A stretch of DNA of 64,000 nucleotides from Saccharothrix violaceirubra. GTDB taxonomy: Bacteria > Actinomycetota > Actinomycetes > Mycobacteriales > Pseudonocardiaceae. Shown here piece after piece: positions 9,556 to 17,488 of this stretch (positions within the stretch are counted from its first letter, which is position 1; every line of letters starts with the position of its first letter). The stretch lies in contig NZ_JACHJS010000001.1 in NCBI RefSeq assembly GCF_014203755.1, forward strand, positions 682,001 through 746,000, given 5' to 3'. The notes beneath the pieces were generated by a model. That model did no database searches. It was not told the DNA's origin and saw only the letters and a list, made by a program, of their open reading frames with translations. A program made the position numbers and the translations under genes.

Positions 9556-10350
9556 TCACCGCGTCTTGACACCAGGGGCCGCCCCGGACTTCGGTCCGGG
9601 GCGGCCCTGTTTCGTGCCGATGACCACGATGCTGTCGTCGTCCTCGACGATCCGGGCGTCGGACAGGTGGGACCTGAAGACCGCCAGGGCGACGGGTGCC
9701 TGGCGTCCGCTCGTCTCGGAGAGCACGTGACCGCCGGGTGCGAGCCAGCCCGGTGCCTCGGCGGCCACGCGGCGGAGCACGGTCAGGCCGTCGTCGCCGC
9801 CGTCCAGGGCCACGCGCACCTCGTACTCGCGGGCCTCGGGCGGCATGAGGGCGATCTCCTCGGTCGGCACGTACGGCACGTTCGCGAGGATCACGGCGAT
9901 CCGCCCGCGCAGTGCCGTCGGCACCGGCTCGAACAGGTCGCCTTCGTAGACGCGGGGCACGTTGCGCCGTGCGCACGCCACCGACGCCGGGTCGATGTCG
10001 GCGGCGTGCAGTTCGACCGGGATCTTCGCGGCGACGGCCGCACCCAGCGCGCCCGTGCCGCAGCACAGGTCGAGCACGACGTCGCCGGGTGAGAGCAGCG
10101 GGATCGCCTGGTCCACCAGCAGACCCGTGCGGTGGCGGGGCACGAACACGCCGGGGTCCACCGCGACCCGCAGGCCGCGGAACCCGGCCCAGCCCAGGAC
10201 GTGTTCGAGCGGTTGCCCGTCGACCCGCCGGCGGACCAACGTGGTCAGCTCGTCGCCGGAGGCCGCTTCACGCAGCAGCCGTGCCTCGTCCTCGGCGAAC
10301 ACGCAGCCGGCCGCCCTGAGTGCGGCCACGATCGGGTCTTCATCGGTCAC
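9556..10350 (-). CDS. Putative protein N5-glutamine methyltransferase (HemK/PrmC-like)
   Basis: The 264-residue protein has the class I SAM-binding motif VVLDLCCGTGALG (about 91-103), the acidic motif II (HAADID) and a HemK-type substrate motif near 157. That motif reads NVPY rather than the usual NPPY. The N-terminal helical region (GQPLEHVLGWAGFRGL, PGVFVPRHRT) matches PrmC-like enzymes that methylate the GGQ glutamine of release factors. The NVPY variant is typical of a second actinobacterial subfamily, so the substrate may differ from the canonical one. The last codons overlap a strong hairpin. The stop TGA abuts the subtilase stop through a shared TGATCA palindrome. Confidence 0.87.
   Translation of the reverse strand: MTDEDPIVAALRAAGCVFAEDEARLLREAASGDELTTLVRRRVDGQPLEHVLGWAGFRGLRVAVDPGVFVPRHRTGLLVDQAIPLLSPGDVVLDLCCGTGALGAAVAAKIPVELHAADIDPASVACARRNVPRVYEGDLFEPVPTALRGRIAVILANVPYVPTEEIALMPPEAREYEVRVALDGGDDGLTVLRRVAAEAPGWLAPGGHVLSETSGRQAPVALAVFRSHLSDARIVEDDDSIVVIGTKQGRPGPKSGAAPGVKTR
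9576..9607. terminator. Perfect 14-bp hairpin with UUCG loop, bidirectional terminator
   Basis: The stem is GGGCCGCCCCGGAC / GTCCGGGGCGGCCC with a TTCG tetraloop, followed on the plus strand by CTGTTT. It sits 20 bp after the subtilase stop. It also lies inside the last codons of the convergent methyltransferase gene, so it can terminate subtilase transcription while coding for the methyltransferase C-terminus. Confidence 0.85.
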
Positions 10351-10359
10351 CGGCGAACC

Positions 10360-10746
10360 TTACGGCTCCGGGTCCTCGTTGCTCAGCGGCATTTCCACGT
10401 CGACGCGGCGCACGCCGTCGATCTTGCCCACGGCCTTGGCCACCGCGGTCGGGACGGACACGCGCACGTAGCCGATCGTGGCGTCGACGGCTTCGACGGT
10501 CCCGCCCAGTTCACGCAGCCGCGCCACGACGCCGTCGGTCGCGCCGGCCTCCACCGACAGGATCAGCACCACGGTCCCGGCCTCCGGGGCGATCTCGGGC
10601 ACGGACACCTCGGGCACGGACACCTCCGGTGCGATCGACGACGTGATCGCCGTCGACGTCGCGACGTCGGGCGACGCGACCGAGGCGGGCTGTCCGCACC
10701 CGGCGACGACCAGCAACAGGCCGAGTACCGGCACCTTCGTCCGCAT
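10360..10746 (-). CDS. Lipoprotein with a subtilase-propeptide-like (I9-like) domain
   Basis: ATG 10746 has GGAGG close upstream and gives a 128-residue lipoprotein. A short basic N-terminus and hydrophobic segment end in the lipobox VAGC (Cys17). A Ser/Thr/Pro/Val linker with an EVSVP repeat follows. Residues 58-121 form a compact domain that aligns by eye with the propeptide of the subtilase encoded 0.8 kb away: LRELGGTVEA, YVRVSVP and GVRRVDV here against LKALGGVVES, YVKVSIP and SVQAVDV there. No protease domain is present. It may be a membrane-anchored chaperone or inhibitor of a secreted subtilase; this is inference. It lies 9 bp upstream of the methyltransferase and is probably in the same operon. 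Confidence 0.8.
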   Translation of the reverse strand: MRTKVPVLGLLLVVAGCGQPASVASPDVATSTAITSSIAPEVSVPEVSVPEIAPEAGTVVLILSVEAGATDGVVARLRELGGTVEAVDATIGYVRVSVPTAVAKAVGKIDGVRRVDVEMPLSNEDPEP

Positions 10747-10811
10747 CGCACCCTCCAGGCTCATCCTGGCACGAGGACGGACCACCACGCCCGGCCGGTT
10801 GCACGGCCTAA

Positions 10812-10827
10812 TAGGGCTTTGTTAGGT
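10812..10827 (+). repeat. IS701-type left inverted repeat
   Basis: The 16-bp TAGGGCTTTGTTAGGT is identical to the reverse complement of 12247-12262. The target duplication CTAA is immediately to its left. Confidence 0.92.
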
Positions 10828-10840
10828 CGAGTGATGGGAT

Positions 10841-12127
10841 GTGTGGGTGGTGTGGTCTCCTGCGGCGGTGACGCCGGAGGAGATGGCCGAGGTTCGGCCG
10901 GTGATCGAGGAGTTCGCCGCGGGGGTGTTCGGCGGGTTCGCCCGTCGTGATCAGCGCGGGAAGGGCGAGTTGTATCTGCGTGGGCTGCTGTTGGACGGCA
11001 AACGGAAGTCGATGCAGCCCATGGCCGAACGCCTCGGCGTCGATCATCAGCAGTTGCAGCAGTTCGTCACGACCTCGACCTGGGACCATGTCGAGGTCCG
11101 ACGCCGGTTGGCGGTGTGGGCGGCGGGGTTCGTCGATCCGGACGCGTTGGCCGTGGACGACACCGGTTTCCCCAAGGACGGCACTTCCTCGCCCGGGGTG
11201 GCGCGGATGTACTGCGGGGCGTTGGGCAAGCGGGGCAACTGTCAGGTCGGCGTCAGCGTGCACGCCGTGACGGATTGGACCTCGGCGGCGGTGGACTGGC
11301 GGCTGTTCCTGCCCGAGTCGTGGGACGACGCCAAGGCCGACGACGAGTCGGCAGCCGCGGAGATCGCGCGGAAGCGGGCCCGGTGTTCGATCCCGGACCA
11401 GGTGCGGCACCGGGAGAAGTGGCGGCTGGCGTTGGACATGATCGACGAGCTGCTGGGCTGGGGCATGCCCCGACGGCCGGTGGTGGCCGACTCGGCCTAC
11501 GGCGACAGCACCGCCTTCCGTCAGGGGCTGACCGACCGCGGCCTGACCTACGCAGTGGCGGTCTCGGCCTCCACCAGCCTGCATCCCGCCACGTCGGCCC
11601 CGGTCCCGCCGGGCTGGTCGGGCACCGGCCGCCCACCGACGAAGACGACCTACCCGGACAAGCCCGTCACCGCCGGAACCCTGGTCACCGAGGCGGGACG
11701 CTCGGCGGGGCGGTTCGTGCTCTGGCGCCACGGCTCCCGCACGAGCGCCGGCAACCCGGCCGCGACCATGCGCTCGCGCTTCCTGGCGCTGCGGGTGCGC
11801 CCGGCCAATCGCAACATTCCCAGGGCGGCCGACGGCAGCCTGCCCGAATGCTGGCTGCTGGCCGAATGGCCCACCGGCGAACCCCGGCCCACCGACTACT
11901 GGCTCTCCACCCTCCCGCCCGACATCCGGCTGCGCGACCTGGTGAAACTGGCCAAGATCCGGTGGCGCATCGAGCACGACTACCGCGAACTCAAGGACGG
12001 GCTCGGCCTGGACCACTTCGAGGGCCGCTCCTGGCTGGGCTGGCACCGCCACGTCACCCTCGCCTCCGTCGCCCAGGCGATCTGCACTCGGCTGCGCCGC
12101 ACCCCAAAAGCCCCTGCGCGGGACTGA
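10841..12127 (+). CDS. IS701-family DDE transposase
   Basis: The 428-residue protein shows the IS701/IS4-like RNase H-fold transposase landmarks: a first acidic motif ALAVDDTGFPKDG (Asp106/107), a second region VVADSAYGD, and a C-terminal YREL-type motif with the catalytic Glu (RWRIEHDYRELKDGLGLDHF). The ORF is uninterrupted. It starts 29 bp inside the left inverted repeat and ends about 120 bp before the right one, so the element is probably still active. The antisense frame is also long, an effect of high GC and not a gene. Confidence 0.93.
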   Translation: MWVVWSPAAVTPEEMAEVRPVIEEFAAGVFGGFARRDQRGKGELYLRGLLLDGKRKSMQPMAERLGVDHQQLQQFVTTSTWDHVEVRRRLAVWAAGFVDPDALAVDDTGFPKDGTSSPGVARMYCGALGKRGNCQVGVSVHAVTDWTSAAVDWRLFLPESWDDAKADDESAAAEIARKRARCSIPDQVRHREKWRLALDMIDELLGWGMPRRPVVADSAYGDSTAFRQGLTDRGLTYAVAVSASTSLHPATSAPVPPGWSGTGRPPTKTTYPDKPVTAGTLVTEAGRSAGRFVLWRHGSRTSAGNPAATMRSRFLALRVRPANRNIPRAADGSLPECWLLAEWPTGEPRPTDYWLSTLPPDIRLRDLVKLAKIRWRIEHDYRELKDGLGLDHFEGRSWLGWHRHVTLASVAQAICTRLRRTPKAPARD

Positions 12128-12246
12128 CCCTCTACGCCGTCCTGCGCGAACTCCAAGCCTTACTCGCGGCCTGGACCGGCGTCTGTCACACCTGCCGACG
12201 ACCCCTCCAGGCCACAACCACCCCACAAAAACCGCAAGTCAACAGC

Positions 12247-12262
12247 ACCTAACAAAGCCCTA
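12247..12262 (-). repeat. IS701-type right inverted repeat
   Basis: The 16-bp ACCTAACAAAGCCCTA is the exact mirror of the left end, followed directly by the CTAA target duplication. Confidence 0.92.
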
Positions 12263-13387
12263 CTAACGCTGATCCGGACCGCTGAACGCCTGCACCCGCT
12301 CCTGCCCGTCGAGGCTCTCCCCGAACACCCGGTTGTCCGATCCCTGCTCGGGCAGGCTCGGCGCCTCCCGGTTCGCCGTGCGCGGCAGCTCCCGCACCCG
12401 GACCTGCGGCAACGCGCCGGCGTGGTGGTCGCGCAGCCAGTTCACCAGGTGCTCGCGGACCAGGCAGCGCAGGTCCCACAGCCGGCCGGCGTCGACCGCG
12501 CTCACCAGCGCACGCACCCGCACGAACGACTCGACGGCACCGGTCACCTGCACGACGCAGACCCGGCCGTCCCACAGGTCGTTGCCCTCCAGGGCCCGGC
12601 GCAGCTCCTGCCGCAGGTCCTCGACGGGCACGGTCCAGTCGACGTCCAGCTCCACGGTGCCCAGCAGCGCGGACTGCGTGCGCGTCCAGTTCTCGAACGG
12701 CTTGGTCAGGAAGTACGACGTGGGCAGGATCAGCCGGCGGTCGTCCCACAGCTGCACGACGACATAGGTGAGCGTGATGTCCTCGACGCGTCCCCACCGG
12801 TCCTCCACCACGAGCACGTCGTCGAGCCGCAACGCGTCGCTGAACGCGATCTGGATGCCCGCGAACACGTTGCCCAGCAACGACTGCGCGGCCAGCGCCG
12901 CGATCGCACCGATCACGCCGGCCGATGCCAGCAGGCTCGTGCCCACCACCCGCACGGCCGGGAAGGTCATCAGCACGGCCGCCGCCGCCAGCACGCCGAC
13001 GATGACCACGGTCACCCGGCGCACCAGCGTGACCTGCGTGTGCACGCGACGGGCGTGCCGGTTGTCCGACACGTCGACCCGGATCCGCGACAGCATCGCG
13101 TCTTCGAGTACGACCAGTAGCGCGGCGAGCAGCCACGCGCCGGCCAGGATCAGGGCGATGCCGATCGCGTGTTGCACGGCGGGCAGCCACGACGCTTCGA
13201 CGGTCCACGCGAGCGACGTGCGCACGGCGGCCAGGACGGCGACGGTGAGCGCGGGTTTGTGCGCGTGCGCCGCGAGGGTGGCGAACAGGTCCGAGCGGCG
13301 GCCGATCCGCTGGATCGCCCGGTGCAGCAGCGTGACGAGCAGGACGGCGACCAGCACCGATCCGATGATCGTGACGGGCGCGAGCAC
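12263..13387 (-). CDS. MscS family mechanosensitive ion channel
   Basis: This 374-residue membrane protein has four hydrophobic segments: residues about 3-24, 43-62, 72-96 and 122-150. The pore-lining TM3 signature follows (LLASAGVIGAIAALAAQ, then SLLGNVFAGIQIAFSDALRLDD), and then the MscS beta domain (VVVEDRWGRVEDITLTYV, LPTSYFLTKPFENWTR). The predicted role is release of solutes on hypo-osmotic shock. Its TAG stop lies in the right-hand CTAA duplicate of the adjacent insertion sequence, so the coding sequence is intact, but its original downstream region has been displaced by 1.45 kb. Confidence 0.9.
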   Translation of the reverse strand: MLAPVTIIGSVLVAVLLVTLLHRAIQRIGRRSDLFATLAAHAHKPALTVAVLAAVRTSLAWTVEASWLPAVQHAIGIALILAGAWLLAALLVVLEDAMLSRIRVDVSDNRHARRVHTQVTLVRRVTVVIVGVLAAAAVLMTFPAVRVVGTSLLASAGVIGAIAALAAQSLLGNVFAGIQIAFSDALRLDDVLVVEDRWGRVEDITLTYVVVQLWDDRRLILPTSYFLTKPFENWTRTQSALLGTVELDVDWTVPVEDLRQELRRALEGNDLWDGRVCVVQVTGAVESFVRVRALVSAVDAGRLWDLRCLVREHLVNWLRDHHAGALPQVRVRELPRTANREAPSLPEQGSDNRVFGESLDGQERVQAFSGPDQR

Positions 13388-13492
13388 GGGACGGGCACCT
13401 CCTCCGGGAGCGGGCGGGACGTCCTCCTGTACCCCGGACGGTCGCGGTTCAGCCGTGTACCGGCGGTGGTGCGACCTTCGCCACGCCCCGGA

Positions 13493-15517
13493 TCAGCCGA
13501 TCGGGTGGATGCACGGCGGCTCGTCGTGGGGCATGACCCGGGCGCGGTGCCGGCTGAGGTTCCACTCGCGCCAACCGTCGGCCGGGGTCTCGGGTCGGCG
13601 TTCGGACAGGCACGCCCTGAACACCGTCGGGAGCCGCGCGAACGCGGGCACGGCGTCGTCGGACAGGTCGGCGAGATAGCGCAGGTCGATGACGCCGGTG
13701 GCCTGCCAGCGGTCGACGTTGCGGTCCGCGACGTACCGCTCCGGGTCGAGCGCGGCCAGGCCGAGCAGCGCGACCATGGCGGTCACGGTGACCGCACGGG
13801 CGAGCCAGGCGCCGGAGAGCCTGATCCCGGCGGCGAGCACCAGCAGGTAGACACCGCCGAGCCACAGTTCGATCGTCGTGACCAGAACTCGCAGCACCGT
13901 GAACCCGTACGCCTGTTGGTAAGCCCACATGCGCGTCAGCGCGGACGCGACGACCACCAGCGTGAGCACGCTCAACGTGCCGAGCAGGCCCCGGAACCAC
14001 AGCCGGTCGGTCGCGGTGTCGATCCGGGCGGCCTGCGCGGTCACGGTGATCACGACGAGCGTGAGCACGGTGACGGCCAGCAGTTGCCAGAACCCGCCGC
14101 GCGCGTAGTCGGCGAACGTGAGGTCGGCGGTGGTCATGACGTGGGCCGTGCCGCCGAAGAACGTCCCGATCTGCACGCCGACGAAAGCCGCGAACACCAG
14201 CACCAGCGCGCCGACCGGGATCGCCCAGTCGCGGGGCAGGGCGCGGCGGCGGGACGGTGTCTCCAGCGGCACGATCGGTCGCACGAGCACGAAGCAGGAC
14301 CCGATGACGATCGCCGCGGCGGTCAGGAACACGAAGATCGTGCCGCCGCCCACGTCCGGCACGACGGCGTCGAGCAGGGCGGCGAAGTCCGGGTCGGCGG
14401 AGGCGAACAGCGGGACGAAGATCGCCAGCAGCAGGGCGGTGAGCAGCACCGGGCGGACGAACCGCGACGTGGCGTCCCGAGGTCCGCGCCGGGCCAGCCA
14501 CGGCAGCGCGCGGAAGGACGAGATCGGCACGGCGAGCGCCCCGACCAGCAGCGAGAACCCGGAGGTCCCGCGCGCGACCGCCAGCGACCCGGCCGCGAAC
14601 GCGCCGATCACGCACAGCACGAACAACCAACTCGCGTCGTGGAGCGCGCCGATGGCCAGGAGCGACACGCACAGCGTGGCCCACACGTAGTTCACCTTGC
14701 GCACCAAGGCGAACAGGACGAGCGAGGTCAGTACCCACCCGATTCCCGGGCGGTCCAGCGGCACGGCTACGGCCGCCGCCACCCCGCCGATCGCGGCGAG
14801 GGCGAGGACCTGTCCGGGTGAGCGGTAGCCCGGTTCACCGGCTTCGGGGTCCCGGCGGCCGGGTGGTGACGGTGGCGGTACGACCACCACCGGCCCGGTG
14901 CGGGCGGCACTGTTGCTTTCATCGGTGGCACTGTCGGTGCAACCGCCGGGCGAGCCCGTGCCGGGCTCGCCGACGGTGTCCGCGTCGGTCCCGGTCGCCG
15001 CTGCCGTACCGGCTCGGTCACCAGACCCGATCTCCGCGCCGCCGCCGACAGCCGCACTGTTCCCGGCCGGCTTGCTTGGCACGGTGTCCGCACTGCCGTC
15101 GGCAGTCGTGCCTTCACCGGTCCGATCGCTTGGCACGTCGGCGTTTCGCCCCGGTGCGCCTTCCCCGGAAGCATCACCCGCGACGTCGTCCGACCGGTGC
15201 TTCACGTCGTCGGTGGGCGTGTCGTCGTCACGGTGCCCGGCGACGTCATCCCGACCGCGCACCCGCGCACCCCTCGTGTCTGCGCGGGTGTACGCGGCCG
15301 GGCCTCCGTCGTCGTCGGAGGTACGGGAATCGGTCGTGTGCACGGCCCCGGTACCGGATTCGGAACTCGACACAGGGGTGTGCACGGAGTCCGTTCGCGT
15401 CTCGCGTCCGGGGTTCGTTCCCGTGCCGTGAACGGTTCGGGGATCGTGGTCGGATTCCATGCCGGGCAACGGGTCCGACCCCGGCGGGTCGTCCGGAGTC
15501 CGTCGGTCGTCACGCAT
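13493..15517 (-). CDS. DUF4173/DUF4153-type integral membrane protein with disordered N-terminus
   Basis: ATG 15517 has GGAGG seven bases upstream, giving 674 residues. The first 230 or so are highly polar (Asp, Thr, Gly, Ser, Arg) and low in complexity, so probably a disordered cytoplasmic extension. From about 240 on there are at least ten hydrophobic segments. Conserved-looking features include FFGGTAHVMTTADLTFADYARGGFWQLL and a late RYVADRNVDRW, typical of DUF4173/DUF4153 proteins, which have no established function. The C-terminal tail (FRACLSERRPETPADGWREWNLSR) is also family-like. It lies downstream of the two-component system on the same strand, separated from the kinase by 226 bp. 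Confidence 0.82.
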   Translation of the reverse strand: MRDDRRTPDDPPGSDPLPGMESDHDPRTVHGTGTNPGRETRTDSVHTPVSSSESGTGAVHTTDSRTSDDDGGPAAYTRADTRGARVRGRDDVAGHRDDDTPTDDVKHRSDDVAGDASGEGAPGRNADVPSDRTGEGTTADGSADTVPSKPAGNSAAVGGGAEIGSGDRAGTAAATGTDADTVGEPGTGSPGGCTDSATDESNSAARTGPVVVVPPPSPPGRRDPEAGEPGYRSPGQVLALAAIGGVAAAVAVPLDRPGIGWVLTSLVLFALVRKVNYVWATLCVSLLAIGALHDASWLFVLCVIGAFAAGSLAVARGTSGFSLLVGALAVPISSFRALPWLARRGPRDATSRFVRPVLLTALLLAIFVPLFASADPDFAALLDAVVPDVGGGTIFVFLTAAAIVIGSCFVLVRPIVPLETPSRRRALPRDWAIPVGALVLVFAAFVGVQIGTFFGGTAHVMTTADLTFADYARGGFWQLLAVTVLTLVVITVTAQAARIDTATDRLWFRGLLGTLSVLTLVVVASALTRMWAYQQAYGFTVLRVLVTTIELWLGGVYLLVLAAGIRLSGAWLARAVTVTAMVALLGLAALDPERYVADRNVDRWQATGVIDLRYLADLSDDAVPAFARLPTVFRACLSERRPETPADGWREWNLSRHRARVMPHDEPPCIHPIG

Positions 15518-15743
15518 CTGGTCGCCTCCAAGGCAGGCGTGGACACCCGGCGACCGGGTTGTCCACAGGCAGTCGAGTTGTCCACAGGCACGCGGAATCA
15601 CCGCCGGAACCGGCGGTCCGTCGTGGTTGGATCGATTCGGGGGCGGCACTTCACCGCCCGCCTTTCGCGCGCGCATTTCCCGGCTTCGCTTGCCGCGCTT
15701 GCGGTTCCGGCTTCGAGCAGGTTCGACCCGAAGCCGTCCGGGG

Positions 15744-16748
15744 TCAGCCCAGGGCGGGGAGGACCGCGCGGATCACGCAGCCGGGGGCGTCGACCACCCG
15801 GATCGTGCCGCCGTGCAGGTCGACGACCCACCGCGCGATGTTCAGCCCCAGGCCGGTCCCGCCGCCCGCCGCCCGGCCGCCCCGTGTGAAGCGCTCGAAC
15901 ACCCGCTCGCGGTCCTCGGGCGCGATGCCCGGCCCGTCGTCGGAGACCTCCAGCACGAGTTCGGTCCCCACCGACGCCCGCACCCGCACCTCGCCACCGG
16001 GCGGACTGTGCCGGTCCGCGTTGTCCAGCAGGTTCGCGACCACCTGGTGCAACCGTGCGCGGTCGCCGACCGCGGTGGCGCCCGGCGGACTCACCGAAAC
16101 CGTGAACCGGGCCCGCTGCGCCGAGACCGAAGCCTCGGCGACGACCGCCGCCAGGAACTCCTCCACGTCGAATTCCGCCAGGTCCAGCGGGTGCGCTCCG
16201 GCGTCGATCCGGGAGAGGTCGAGCAGTTCGGTGACGAGGCGACCCAGGCGTTCCGTCTGGGCCAACGCCGTGCGCAACGTGTCGGGCTGGGACACGCCGT
16301 CGATGATGTTCTCCAGCACGTTCTGCAACGCCGTGATCGGCGTCTTCAGCTCGTGCGACACGTTGGCGATCAGTTCGCGCCGCTGCCGGTCGGCGGCCGA
16401 CAGGTCCGCCGCCATCTGGTTGAACGCCCCGGCCAGCTCGCCGACCTCGTCCCGTGACGTGGCCCGCACCCGACGCGAGTAGTCGCCGCGCCGCATGGCG
16501 CGGGCCGCCGCCGTCATCTCGCGCAACGGCCGCGTCATCCCGTGCGCCAGGAACTGGGACGTCACCAGTCCGACCACCATCGCGGCCAGGGTCGTCCGCG
16601 TCGGCAACCACCCGGCCTGGTAGCGGAAGTACCCGAACGCGGCCAGGCCCGACCCCACCAGCGCGAGCCCGAGCTTCAGCTTGATCGACCGCACGGGGTC
16701 CAGCGGCCTGGGCAGCCAGTACGAGACCTTCTCGACCGCCGAGGTCAC
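15744..16748 (-). CDS. Sensor histidine kinase
   Basis: GTG 16748 overlaps the response-regulator stop (GTGA) and has GGAGGT upstream. The 334-residue protein has two transmembrane segments (about 24-42 and 53-68) with only a short external loop. A HAMP linker (about 70-120) follows, then a HisKA box with the phosphoacceptor His132 in ANVSHELKTPITAL. The ATPase domain has N, G1 and G2 boxes (VVANLLDNADRHSPPGG, VSDDGPGIAPEDRERVFERF, GGTGLGLNIARWVVDLHGG). It is translationally coupled to and presumably phosphorylates the adjacent OmpR-type regulator. The tiny external loop suggests sensing at the membrane. Confidence 0.93.
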   Translation of the reverse strand: MTSAVEKVSYWLPRPLDPVRSIKLKLGLALVGSGLAAFGYFRYQAGWLPTRTTLAAMVVGLVTSQFLAHGMTRPLREMTAAARAMRRGDYSRRVRATSRDEVGELAGAFNQMAADLSAADRQRRELIANVSHELKTPITALQNVLENIIDGVSQPDTLRTALAQTERLGRLVTELLDLSRIDAGAHPLDLAEFDVEEFLAAVVAEASVSAQRARFTVSVSPPGATAVGDRARLHQVVANLLDNADRHSPPGGEVRVRASVGTELVLEVSDDGPGIAPEDRERVFERFTRGGRAAGGGTGLGLNIARWVVDLHGGTIRVVDAPGCVIRAVLPALG

Positions 16749-17416
16749 CGCGGTACCTCCAGCGCGTAGCCGACCCCGTGCACCGTGCGGATCAGGTCGG
16801 TGCCGAGCTTGCGCCGCAACGCCTTCACGTGGCTGTCCACGGTCCGCGTCCCCATGCCGTCCTGCCATCCCCACACCTCGCTGAGCAGGCGTTCCCGCGA
16901 TTGCACGGCCCGCGGCCGTTCGGCCAGGTGCACGAGCAGTTGGAATTCGGTCGGCGTGAGCCTGGCCTCGATGCCGCCGCGCTGCACCCGCCGTTCGGTC
17001 AGGTCGATCTCCAGGTCGGCGAGCGTGATCCGCCGCGCGGCCGACACCCGGTCGACGCGCCGCAGCAGGGCGTGCACCCGCGCCGCCAGTTCCCGGATCG
17101 AGAACGGCTTGGTGAGGTAGTCGTCCGCGCCGACCGCCAGCCCGACCAGCAGATCGGTCTCGTCGCCACGCGCGGTGAGCATCAACACGGGCACCGGTCG
17201 CACGGCGTGCAGGCGCCGACACACTTCGAGACCGTCGAAGCCGGGCAGCATCACGTCGAGCACGACCAGGTCCGGCACGAAGTCGTCGGCGGCCTTCACG
17301 GCGGCCGGCCCGTCGTGCGCGACCGCCACCTCGAACCCCTCGGCACGCAGGCGTGCGGCGACCGACTCGGCGATGGTGAGGTCGTCCTCGACCACGAGGA
17401 CCCGTCGCGTCGTCAT
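16745..17416 (-). CDS. OmpR/PhoB-family response regulator
   Basis: The 223-residue protein has a receiver domain with acidic residues Asp11/12, phosphoacceptor Asp54 (LVVLDVMLPGFDG) and Lys103 (YLTKPFS). A winged-helix output domain follows, with RLTPTEFQLLVHLAERP, SRERLLSEVWG and the C-terminal HVKALRRKLG...TVHGVGYALE. It is the first gene of a two-gene operon with the sensor kinase (4-bp overlap). Target genes are unknown; the DUF4173 gene downstream is a candidate by position only. Confidence 0.94.
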   Translation of the reverse strand: MTTRRVLVVEDDLTIAESVAARLRAEGFEVAVAHDGPAAVKAADDFVPDLVVLDVMLPGFDGLEVCRRLHAVRPVPVLMLTARGDETDLLVGLAVGADDYLTKPFSIRELAARVHALLRRVDRVSAARRITLADLEIDLTERRVQRGGIEARLTPTEFQLLVHLAERPRAVQSRERLLSEVWGWQDGMGTRTVDSHVKALRRKLGTDLIRTVHGVGYALEVPR

Positions 17417-17488
17417 GGGGCGAGCGTATGCGCGGCACGTGGAGACCCCGCGCGCGAGTTGTGAACATCCTGTGGACGAAACGACCCG

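Larger units (their letters stand above)
10812..12262. mobile_element. Intact IS701-family insertion sequence
   Basis: The element spans 1,451 bp, is bounded by perfect 16-bp inverted repeats (TAGGGCTTTGTTAGGT) and encodes one transposase. The 4-bp direct repeat CTAA lies immediately outside both ends (10808-10811 and 12263-12266), matching the YTAR target duplication known for IS701. The intact ORF, perfect ends and perfect duplication indicate a recent insertion. The right-hand CTAA contains the complement of the TAG stop of the mscS-like gene, so the insertion did not alter that protein. Confidence 0.93.

Noticed and set aside
10808..12226. A 472-codon antisense frame inside the insertion sequence
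   Set aside because: It runs through the inverted repeats and has no transposase or passenger-gene features; it is the antisense of the transposase.
13169..14821. A 550-codon plus-strand frame opposite the DUF4173 gene
   Set aside because: It is extremely Arg/Gln/Gly/Asp-rich with no domain, the mirror of a membrane protein on the other strand.
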